Positions 1 through 5,044 of a stretch of 6,412 nt of DNA are shown here, in pieces; within the stretch, counting starts at the first letter, position 1, and every line of letters begins with the position of its first letter. Source of the DNA: Betaproteobacteria bacterium (GTDB lineage: Bacteria > Pseudomonadota > Gammaproteobacteria > Burkholderiales > SG8-39). The translations under genes were made by a program, and so were the position numbers. The notes below the pieces were generated by a model. The model worked only from the letters and a program-made list of their open reading frames with translations, was not told the origin of the DNA and did not search any database. The stretch is from NCBI GenBank assembly GCA_027317055.1, contig DAHVFK010000209.1, positions 1 to 6,412 on the forward strand, written 5' to 3'.

Positions 1-30
1 GCTGTAGCGTAGCAGCTGATCGTCGTCCAA
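1..30 (-). CDS. moeB: MoeB/ThiF-type adenylyltransferase, N-terminal fragment
   Basis: Only the first ten codons are in the window, reading M-D-D-D-Q-L-L-R-Y-S from a TTG start at 30-28; the rest lies left of position 1. The D-D-Q-L-L-R-Y-S string is the typical opening of MoeB/HesA/ThiF E1-like proteins, which adenylate the C-terminal glycine of a ubiquitin-like sulfur carrier (MoaD or ThiS) in molybdopterin or thiamine biosynthesis. The TTG lies 7 bp after the ctpA stop in the same direction, which suggests translational coupling. No in-frame ATG or GTG occurs between the ctpA stop and this TTG, and no strong ribosome binding site is visible. MoeB and ThiF cannot be told apart from ten residues; moeB is preferred because, as I recall, betaproteobacteria often keep it after ctpA. 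Confidence 0.58.
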   Translation of the reverse strand, partial: MDDDQLLRYS

Positions 31-37
31 CGTACCG

Positions 38-1435
38 CTATTTGCCAGGCTGGCCCTGGGCGACGGTCTTGCTCGGCTCGCCCTTGATCGGCTCGCCCTT
101 GAGGAACGCGAGCGCCTGCTCGAGCTGGAAGTCGTCCTTCGAGCCGAACTCGACCGGCTTGGTGAGGCCGGGCTTGGCGATCACGGCCGACTGCGCGGCA
201 TCCGGCACGGACTTGGTCTGCAGGCTCGCGTCCTGCGGGTTGTCCAGGTGGTGCTGCAGGTCGGCCTCGCGCAGGCGCGCCGCCCTGTCGCCGGGCTCCT
301 CGACCATGACGTCGGGCGTGATGCCCTTCAACTGGATCGAGCGGCCGCTCGGCGTGTAGTAGCGCGCGGTCGTGAGCTTGATCGCGGTGTCGTTGTTGAG
401 CGGCATGATCGTCTGCACGGAGCCCTTGCCGAAGGTTTGCGTGCCGATGATCGTGGCGCGCTTGTGGTCCTGCAGCGCGCCGGCGACGATCTCCGATGCG
501 GACGCCGAGCCGCCGTTCACCAGCACCACCATCGGCACGGTCTTGACCGCCGCCGGCAGGGTCTTGAGGAAATCGTCGTTCTCGCCGCGCAGGTCGTCTG
601 GGGTGGCGTGAAACTGCTTCTTCGCGTCCTCGGTGCGGCCGTCGGTCGACACGACCAGGGCATCGACCGGCAGGAAGGCCGAGGACACCGCTACTGCGCC
701 GTAGAGCAGTCCGCCGGGGTCGTTGCGCAGGTCGAGCACTAGGCCTTTGAGCGCGCCCTGGCGGTACATCTTCTGCAGCGCCTTGGCGAGATTTTCCGCG
801 GTGGCTTCCTGGAACTGCGAAACGCGGATCCAGCCGTAGCCGGGCTCGATCATCTTCGACTTCACGCTCCGCACGTGGATGATCGCGCGCGTGAGCGTGA
901 CCACGATCGGCTGCGTCTCGCCCTTGCGCGAGATCGTCAGCGTGATCTTGGTGTTCGGCTTGCCGCGCATGCGCTTGACGGCCTCGTTCAGCGTCATTCC
1001 CTTGACCAGGGCCTGGTCGATCTTGACGATCAGGTCGCCCGGCTTGATGCCGGCGTGGAACGCCGGCGTGTCCTCGATCGGCGACACCACCTTGACGAAG
1101 CCGTCCTCCATGCCGACTTCGATGCCGAGCCCGCCGAACTGCCCCTGCGTACTCACCTGCAGCTCGCGATAGGCGTCCTTGTCGAGGTAGGCCGAATGCG
1201 GGTCGAGGTCCGACACCATGCCGTTGATCGCCCCTGCGATCAGCTTTTTGTCGTCGACCGGCTCGACGTAGTTCTGCTTGATCGCGCCGAACACGTCGGT
1301 GAACGCGCGCAGCTCCTCAACCGGGAGCGGCTGCGGCGCGTCACGGTCGGCGATCGCCTGCAGGTTGAGGCTGATCAGGATCCCGGCGACGACGCCGACC
1401 AGGACCAGGCCGATGTTGCGAAATCTGCTGCGCAT
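38..1435 (-). CDS. ctpA: S41 family C-terminal processing peptidase CtpA
   Basis: This is a 465-residue periplasmic serine protease of the CtpA/Prc family (MEROPS S41), which trims or degrades envelope proteins from their C-termini. Residues 8-28 form one hydrophobic segment, a signal peptide or membrane anchor. A PDZ domain covers about 93-180, with the G-G-L-G-I-E-V loop at 101-107. The protease core is about 195-380: L-D-L-R-N-D-P-G-G at 234-242, G-S-A-S-A-S-E at 309-315 and F-G-K-G-S-V-Q at 335-341. The inferred catalytic pair is S312 and K337, 25 residues apart as in E. coli Prc (S452/K477), with Q341 as supporting residue. The tail after 385 is variable and contains a five-residue duplication. 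The ATG start gives a complete N-terminal hydrophobic segment; a purine-rich stretch about 10 bases upstream is only a weak ribosome binding site. It follows envC by 41 bp, and CtpA proteases are known to control peptidoglycan hydrolases, so the pairing is sensible. Confidence 0.95.
   Translation of the reverse strand: MRSRFRNIGLVLVGVVAGILISLNLQAIADRDAPQPLPVEELRAFTDVFGAIKQNYVEPVDDKKLIAGAINGMVSDLDPHSAYLDKDAYRELQVSTQGQFGGLGIEVGMEDGFVKVVSPIEDTPAFHAGIKPGDLIVKIDQALVKGMTLNEAVKRMRGKPNTKITLTISRKGETQPIVVTLTRAIIHVRSVKSKMIEPGYGWIRVSQFQEATAENLAKALQKMYRQGALKGLVLDLRNDPGGLLYGAVAVSSAFLPVDALVVSTDGRTEDAKKQFHATPDDLRGENDDFLKTLPAAVKTVPMVVLVNGGSASASEIVAGALQDHKRATIIGTQTFGKGSVQTIMPLNNDTAIKLTTARYYTPSGRSIQLKGITPDVMVEEPGDRAARLREADLQHHLDNPQDASLQTKSVPDAAQSAVIAKPGLTKPVEFGSKDDFQLEQALAFLKGEPIKGEPSKTVAQGQPGK
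73..102. repeat. perfect 15-bp tandem duplication inside ctpA
   Basis: The unit tcggctcgcccttga occurs twice head to tail (73-87 and 88-102) with no mismatch. It is five codons long and adds a second K-G-E-P near the ctpA C-terminus (about residues 447-454) without changing the reading frame. It lies in the variable tail outside the catalytic core, so it is probably neutral slippage. Confidence 0.85.
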
Positions 1436-1476
1436 AGTGTTCGCTTTTCCCCGCGCGGCTCGCCGCCGCTAAGGAC

Positions 1477-2691
1477 TCATTTGCGGTCAACCCATGTCAG
1501 CGGGTCGACTGGTTTGCCGAGATGGCGTAGCTCAAAGTATAAACCTGATTCCTGGTTGCCACCGGTCGCGCCGACGGTCGCGACCGGCTCGCCGGGCGCC
1601 ACCACGTCGCCGACCTGCCTGAGCAGAGTTTCGTTGTTTGCATAAACCGACAGGTAGCCGTCGCCATGGTCGATGATGAGCAGGTTGCCGAAGCCTCGCA
1701 TCCAGTCCGCGAAAACCACCTGCCCCGCGGCGATGGCGCGCACCGGCTGCCCTTCGGCGGCGCGGATGAACAGTCCCTTCAGGTTGGTTCCACCCGTTCC
1801 CCTTGGAGCGCCGAAGCGCCCGATCAGTTCCCCGCGCACCGGCAGGCGCAGCTTGCCGCGCAAATCGGCGAACGCGCCGCTGGCCGAGCCGAGCTCCGGA
1901 ACCCGCTCGATCCGCGCGTAGCCCCGGGGGGGGCGCGCCGCCAGAACCCGGCCGATCTCCTCGACCAGGCGCGACAGACGCGCTTCGTCGGCGCGCAGGA
2001 CTCCGATCTCCTTTTTGTCGTGTCGGATTTCACTCGCAATTCGCGCCAGAACCCGGCGCCGCTCGGCGCGCTCGGCGATGATTCGCCTGCGGTCGGCGCG
2101 CTGCGCCTGCTCGACCTCGGCCAGCCGCGCCGCCTTCTGGCGCGTGTCGGCACGCACCTGCGCCAGATCGGCCAGCCCGGCGCGGAAGGATTCCACCATC
2201 GCCGCCACTGCGCGCGAGACGTGCCCAAGGTAATACAGCTTGCGCGCCACCTCGGCCGGGTCTTCGCCGGACAGGGCCAGGCGCAGGGCGTCGGGTGCGC
2301 CGGCTTCGTGCCGCGCTTCGAGCACGCGCCCGAGGGCATCCTGCTGCGCGGACAGATCCTCCTTTAGCGCGCGCTCGCGCGCCTCGAGCGCCTTCGAGTC
2401 GTGCTCGAGCGTTTTGCGCTCGCTCTCGAGCGTAGCCAGCGCCCGGTTGGCATCCGAGATGGCACGCTCGGAGTCGCGCAGCGCGTCGCGCGCCTCGCGC
2501 CGCGACGCCATCTTGCGGTCCAATTCGGTGGTAAGCCGCTTGATGCGCGCGCGCAGGTCCGCGAGGTCGCGCTGCTTGGCGGCCCGCTCTGCGGCGCTCG
2601 CGGCGGGCGGCGGCGCGGCGTGCGCCGCTGCGGCCGACAGCGTCGCGGCCACGAGGCAGGCGGTCAGCGCGGTCTTGAGCGAGGACTTCAG
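1477..2691 (-). CDS. envC: Murein hydrolase activator EnvC (degenerate LytM/M23 protein)
   Basis: This 404-residue periplasmic protein matches EnvC, which activates the N-acetylmuramoyl-L-alanine amidases that split septal peptidoglycan. Residues 1-25 are a signal peptide: K-S-S-L-K, a hydrophobic core, then A-H-A before the cut. Two charged helical stretches (about 33-125 and 165-252) look like the EnvC coiled coil, joined by S-G-E-D-P and K-L-Y-Y-L-G near 141-156. A LytM/M23 domain spans about 281-400. Its zinc sites are lost: the usual H-x-G-x-D is N-L-K-G-L-F at 303-308, and the H-x-H before F-E is G-L-Y at 383-385. It is therefore a regulator, not an enzyme, as in E. coli (419 aa). The start is inferred: no ATG, GTG or TTG lies close upstream in frame, while CTG at 2691-2689 gives an ideal signal peptide and overlaps the gpmA stop as CTGA. 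The frame stays open far into gpmA, but that part is meaningless sequence. Confidence 0.9.
   Translation of the reverse strand: MKSSLKTALTACLVAATLSAAAAHAAPPPAASAAERAAKQRDLADLRARIKRLTTELDRKMASRREARDALRDSERAISDANRALATLESERKTLEHDSKALEARERALKEDLSAQQDALGRVLEARHEAGAPDALRLALSGEDPAEVARKLYYLGHVSRAVAAMVESFRAGLADLAQVRADTRQKAARLAEVEQAQRADRRRIIAERAERRRVLARIASEIRHDKKEIGVLRADEARLSRLVEEIGRVLAARPPRGYARIERVPELGSASGAFADLRGKLRLPVRGELIGRFGAPRGTGGTNLKGLFIRAAEGQPVRAIAAGQVVFADWMRGFGNLLIIDHGDGYLSVYANNETLLRQVGDVVAPGEPVATVGATGGNQESGLYFELRHLGKPVDPLTWVDRK
1926..1933. repeat. 8-base G homopolymer within envC
   Basis: Eight consecutive G on the plus strand (eight C in the envC coding strand) encode part of R-P-P-R-G at residues 253-257, the hinge between the coiled coil and the LytM domain. 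The frame is intact here, since the LytM domain reads through normally. Gain or loss of one base would remove the LytM domain. Confidence 0.8.
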
Positions 2692-3449
2692 GCCTTCGCC
2701 TTGCCCTGGGCCGAGACCGCGGAGATGCGGCGCGCGACCTCGTCCTGGTCTCCGAGATAGTAGTGCCTGAGCGGTCGCAGCGCGGAGTCGAGCTCGTAGA
2801 CAAGCGGAATACCGGTCGGGATATTGAGGCCCACGATATCGGCCTCGGACACCTGGTCGAGGTACTTGACCAGCGCGCGCAGGGAATTGCCGTGCGCGGC
2901 CACAAGCACCCGCTCGCCCGAGAGGATCGCGGGGGCGATCGCGCTGTTCCAGTACGGCAGCACGCGCGCGACTGTGTCCTTGAGGCACTCGGTCAGCGGC
3001 AGGCCGCCGGCGGCAAGCTGCGCGTAGCGCGGGTCGCCGGCGGGGCTGCGCGGGTCGCCCGGCTCGAGCGCCGGCGGCGGCGTGTCGTAGCTGCGGCGCC
3101 AGACGAGGACCTGTTGGTCGCCGAATTTCCTCGCGGTCTCGGCCTTGTTCAGTCCCTGCAGCGCGCCGTAGTGGCGCTCGTTGAGGCGCCAGCTCTTGTC
3201 CACCGGCAGCCACATCAGGTCCATTTCGTCCAGCGCCAGCCAAAGCGTGCGGATGGCGCGCCTGAGAACCGAGGTGAAGCAGCGGTCGAAGCCGTATCGC
3301 TCCTCGCGCAGCAGCCGGCCTGCGGCGCGCGCCTCATCGATACCCTTGGTCGAAAGCTCGACGTCGGTCCAGCCGGTGAAGCGGTTTTCGCGGTTCCAGT
3401 CGGACTCGCCGTGGCGCAGGAGAACCAGCTTGTGGGCGGCAGCTTGCAT
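2688..3449 (-). CDS. gpmA: 2,3-bisphosphoglycerate-dependent phosphoglycerate mutase
   Basis: The enzyme interconverts 3-phosphoglycerate and 2-phosphoglycerate in cytosolic glycolysis and gluconeogenesis. It is 253 residues, close to the 250 of E. coli GpmA. The N-terminus holds L-L-R-H-G-E-S-D-W-N, with H13 the expected phosphohistidine and R12 beside it. F-T-G-W-T-D-V follows at 24-30, then L-N-E-R-H-Y-G-A-L-Q-G at 89-99 with E91 the likely acid, and A-A-H-G-N-S-L-R-A at 184-192 with H186 the second active-site histidine. The set is complete, so it should be active. The ATG at 3449 is the only reasonable start and has no clear Shine-Dalgarno sequence; the bases before it are pyrimidine-rich. 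It is the first gene of the leftward set and overlaps envC by four bases. In E. coli the corresponding position next to envC holds the unrelated cofactor-independent mutase gpmM. Confidence 0.96.
   Translation of the reverse strand: MQAAAHKLVLLRHGESDWNRENRFTGWTDVELSTKGIDEARAAGRLLREERYGFDRCFTSVLRRAIRTLWLALDEMDLMWLPVDKSWRLNERHYGALQGLNKAETARKFGDQQVLVWRRSYDTPPPALEPGDPRSPAGDPRYAQLAAGGLPLTECLKDTVARVLPYWNSAIAPAILSGERVLVAAHGNSLRALVKYLDQVSEADIVGLNIPTGIPLVYELDSALRPLRHYYLGDQDEVARRISAVSAQGKAKA
2699..2702 (-). promoter_or_regulatory. candidate ribosome binding site supporting the envC CTG start
   Basis: On the minus strand AAGG (2702-2699) lies 7 bases before the proposed CTG, within a purine-rich run at the end of gpmA. 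It is only a partial match to the anti-Shine-Dalgarno sequence, and coupling to gpmA termination through the CTGA overlap may matter more. Confidence 0.35.
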
Positions 3450-3481
3450 GGCGTAAGGGAAAGGGCTCGAAATCCGCAGGT

Positions 3482-3510
3482 ATTCTATAATATGCGCTCT
3501 TACCGACTAA
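3482..3510 (-). promoter_or_regulatory. candidate leftward promoter for gpmA-envC-ctpA
   Basis: On the minus strand TAGAAT (3487-3482) is a good -10 match, one base from consensus. It lies 17 bases downstream of TTAGTC (3510-3505), which matches the -35 consensus at only two of six positions. Transcription would start near 3475, leaving a leader of about 26 bases before the gpmA ATG. The site lies in the only AT-rich island of the divergent intergenic region. The weak -35 keeps confidence low. Confidence 0.3.
3486..3491 (+). promoter_or_regulatory. candidate -10 box (TATAAT) for the rightward operon
   Basis: A perfect TATAAT occurs here, with transcription expected to begin near 3498, about 40 bases before the ArsR start. 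No acceptable -35 element is found 16-18 bases upstream (the bases there are G/C-rich), and there is no extended -10 TGn. The motif overlaps the proposed leftward -10, so the two promoters would compete, and a repressor bound at 3481-3493 would cover both. Confidence 0.35.
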
Positions 3511-3538
3511 GCGGCTCCGCGCCGCGCCACCGAACGAC

Positions 3539-3859
3539 ATGAAGCGCGACATATTCGACCTGATCGAGAAGCAGGAGCACATCGAACAGGCGGCGCGCGC
3601 ATTGAAAGCCATTGCGCATCCGTTGCGGCTCAAGATCCTGTGCGTGCTGGGACCGAACGAGGTGGGCGTGCAGGAGATCGTGGAGGCGGTCGGAACCTCG
3701 CAGTCGAACATCTCGCAGCACCTCGCGATCCTGCGCGACAAGGGCGTCCTGTGCTCGCGCAAGGAAGCGAACCGGGTGTTCTACCGCGTGAGCGACGAGC
3801 GCACGCTGCAGCTGATCGGCATGATGCGCGAGGTATTCTGCGGCGTCGCGCAGGACTGA
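3539..3859 (+). CDS. ArsR-family repressor with a SqrR/BigR-type dithiol pair
   Basis: This is a 106-residue winged-helix DNA-binding protein of the ArsR/SmtB superfamily. A-I-A-H-P-L-R-L-K-I-L at 24-34 is the family hallmark. The recognition helix is about 53-68 (T-S-Q-S-N-I-S-Q-H-L-A-I-L-R), and the wing is about 69-86 (V-F-Y-R-V). Cysteines are at 35, 72 and 101. C35 (in I-L-C-V-L) and C101 (in R-E-V-F-C-G) are 66 apart, the same spacing as C41/C107 of SqrR and C42/C108 of BigR, which form a di-, tri- or tetrasulfide when they sense persulfides. The alpha-3 C-x-C and alpha-5 D/H metal sites of ArsR, CadC and SmtB are absent, so metal sensing is less likely. Its position, first in an operon and 9 bp before a rhodanese, recalls E. 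coli ygaV-ygaP. Autorepression from the AT-rich upstream island is inferred. The family call is firm; the sulfur ligand is inference. Confidence 0.92.
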   Translation: MKRDIFDLIEKQEHIEQAARALKAIAHPLRLKILCVLGPNEVGVQEIVEAVGTSQSNISQHLAILRDKGVLCSRKEANRVFYRVSDERTLQLIGMMREVFCGVAQD

Positions 3860-3868
3860 GCGCGCGAC

Positions 3869-4282
3869 ATGACAATCCAGTTCGTCAAGGACAACCTGCT
3901 GCTTTTCGCGATCGCGTTCATATCGGGCGCGATGCTGCTGTGGCCGCTGATCCGGCGCGGCACGGGGGGTCCGTGGGCTACCACGCTGGAGGCGACGCAG
4001 ATGATCAATCGCCAGGATGCCCTGGTGATCGACGTGCGCGAAGACGGCGAATATGCCAAGGGCCACATCGTAGGGGCGCGCCACATCCCGCTCGCGCAGC
4101 TCGAGACGCGCGCGAAGGAGCTGCAGAAATACAAGTCCAAGCCCGTGATCACGTGTTGCGAGACCGGCAACCGGTCCTCGGCGGCGATTGCGACGCTCAG
4201 GAAGCTCGGGTTTGAGAACGTCTACAACCTTGCGGGCGGCTACGCGGGCTGGCAGCAGGCCGGTCTGCCGGTGGAGAAGTGA
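3869..4282 (+). CDS. Membrane-anchored single-domain rhodanese (YibN-like sulfurtransferase)
   Basis: This 137-residue protein has one N-terminal membrane helix (about 9-27) followed by R-R, which by the positive-inside rule puts the rest in the cytoplasm. A single rhodanese domain fills 38-135: A-L-V-I-D-V-R at 51-57, G-H-I-V-G-A-R-H-I-P at 65-74, the active loop C-E-T-G-N-R at 97-102, and N-L-A-G-G-Y-A-G-W at 120-128. C97 should carry the persulfide. Rhodaneses move sulfane sulfur between thiosulfate, persulfides and acceptor proteins; the natural donor and acceptor here are unknown. C96 is also a cysteine, giving a vicinal pair at the active site. The ATG is 9 bp after the ArsR stop with only a weak ribosome binding site. 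In E. coli the gene at this spot, yibN, has the same architecture and also precedes grxC. Confidence 0.93.
   Translation: MTIQFVKDNLLLFAIAFISGAMLLWPLIRRGTGGPWATTLEATQMINRQDALVIDVREDGEYAKGHIVGARHIPLAQLETRAKELQKYKSKPVITCCETGNRSSAAIATLRKLGFENVYNLAGGYAGWQQAGLPVEK
4273..4279 (+). promoter_or_regulatory. Shine-Dalgarno sequence that fixes the grxC TTG start
   Basis: GGAGAAG lies inside the last codons of the rhodanese gene. The GGAG core ends 7 bases before TTG at 4284, an ideal distance. It favours TTG over the in-frame GTG (4296) and ATG (4299), either of which would cut into the first beta strand of the glutaredoxin fold. Confidence 0.7.
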
Positions 4283-4283
4283 C

Positions 4284-4550
4284 TTGGCAGCGGTCGTGAT
4301 GTACTGCACCGCCGCCTGCCCCTACTGCCAGTCGGCCGAGCGGCTGCTGGCGCAAAAGGGCGTGCGCGAGCTGAAAAGGATCCGCGTCGACCTCGAGCCG
4401 GCGCGGCGCGCCGAAATGATGCGAAGAAGCGGCCGGCGAACCGTGCCGCAGATATGGGTCGGCGAGCGCCACATCGGCGGCTGCGACGACCTGCATGCCC
4501 TGGAGCGCGCGGGAGAACTCGACCAACTGCTGTACGCGGCGCAGGCCTGA
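4284..4550 (+). CDS. grxC: Glutaredoxin 3 (GrxC)
   Basis: This is an 88-residue cytosolic dithiol glutaredoxin (E. coli GrxC has 83). It reduces protein disulfides and glutathione mixed disulfides using glutathione. The order is M-A-A-V-V-M-Y, then the active site C-P-Y-C at 12-15, the cis-proline T-V-P at 53-55 and the glutathione-binding G-G-C-D-D at 65-69; the stretch R-S-G-R-R-T-V-P-Q-I closely follows E. coli GrxC. C12 is the expected nucleophile, C15 resolves, and C67 matches the extra GrxC cysteine. C8, just before the active site, is less usual. Translation starts at TTG one base after the rhodanese stop, supported by a good Shine-Dalgarno sequence. The nearby rhodanese suggests linked handling of protein persulfides and disulfides, which is inference. 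Confidence 0.94.
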   Translation: MAAVVMYCTAACPYCQSAERLLAQKGVRELKRIRVDLEPARRAEMMRRSGRRTVPQIWVGERHIGGCDDLHALERAGELDQLLYAAQA

Positions 4551-4566
4551 CGCCGCCGCCAACGCC

Positions 4567-4570
4567 GGAG
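4567..4570 (+). promoter_or_regulatory. Shine-Dalgarno sequence for secB
   Basis: GGAG stands 5 bases before the ATG at 4576. It supports that start over an in-frame ATG at 4495, which would add 27 residues with no counterpart in SecB and lies inside grxC. Confidence 0.65.
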
Positions 4571-4575
4571 AGCGC

Positions 4576-5043
4576 ATGAGCGAAGACCAGCCGACTTTCC
4601 AGATCGAGAAGATCTACGTCAAGGATCTGTCCCTCGAGATTCCGAACGCGCCGCAGGTCTTCTTGCAGGCCGAGCAGCCGCAGCTCGAGGTGCAGATCAA
4701 CACCGAGGCGGCGCAATTCGCCGAGGGCATGTTCGAGGTCGCGGTCTCGGTGACCGTGACCGCGCGCGCGGGCGAGCGCACGATCTTCCTCGCCGAGGCG
4801 GTGCAGGCCGGCATTTTCGCGGCGCGCAAGGTGCCCCAGTCCGACCTCGACCAGCTGCTCGCGATCGGCTGCCCGACGATCCTCTATCCCTACCTGCGCG
4901 AGACCGTGTCCGACCTGGTCACGCGCGGCGGCTTTCCGCCCGTGCTGCTGGCGCCGGTGTCGTTCGAAGCGCTGTACGCGCAGCGCGCGCAGCAGCAGCA
5001 GTCCGGCGGCGGCCCGGACCCGCGGATCGAGATCTCTTCCTAG
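4576..5043 (+). CDS. secB: Protein-export chaperone SecB
   Basis: SecB is a cytosolic homotetrameric chaperone that holds preproteins unfolded and passes them to SecA at the translocon. At 155 residues it matches E. coli SecB in length. Recognisable blocks are F-Q-I-E-K-I-Y-V-K-D-L-S-L-E at 8-21, the acidic strand around 36-54, the A-G-I-F turn at 78-81, G-C-P-T-I-L-Y-P-Y-L-R-E at 98-109, and G-G-F-P-P-V-L-L-A-P-V-S-F at 118-130. The C-terminus is Q- and G-rich and flexible, the part that contacts SecA in known SecB proteins. It lies 25 bp after grxC and 1 bp before the SH3-repeat gene. The grxC-secB-gpsA order is widely conserved in proteobacteria. No unusual residues were noticed. Confidence 0.97.
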   Translation: MSEDQPTFQIEKIYVKDLSLEIPNAPQVFLQAEQPQLEVQINTEAAQFAEGMFEVAVSVTVTARAGERTIFLAEAVQAGIFAARKVPQSDLDQLLAIGCPTILYPYLRETVSDLVTRGGFPPVLLAPVSFEALYAQRAQQQQSGGGPDPRIEISS

Positions 5044-5044
5044 T

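Noticed and set aside
1666..2367. Plus-strand open frame of 233 codons opposite envC
   Set aside because: It is antisense to the EnvC coiled coil and LytM domain, with low-complexity composition and no supporting start signal.
2692..3243. N-terminal extension of envC giving a 588-residue protein
   Set aside because: The extension overlaps gpmA in another frame, is rich in R, G, A and P without domain signal, and would bury the clear signal peptide inside the protein.
3453..3503. GTAAG/CTTAC inverted pair flanking the AT-rich island
   Set aside because: The arms are only 5 bp and about 40 bp apart, too short and too distant to support as an operator.
3511..3525. Possible small hairpin (GCGGC, 5-base loop, GCCGC) in the ArsR leader
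   Set aside because: A 5-bp GC stem is expected by chance in this composition; there is no U-run or conserved pairing to call it a terminator or riboswitch.
3500..4309. 269-codon minus-strand open frame across the ArsR and rhodanese genes
   Set aside because: It is antisense to two clear genes, has no motif, and is the expected by-product of high GC content.
4495..4575. Upstream in-frame ATG for secB
   Set aside because: It lies inside grxC, adds residues unlike any SecB N-terminus, and the ATG at 4576 has a good Shine-Dalgarno sequence and standard protein length.
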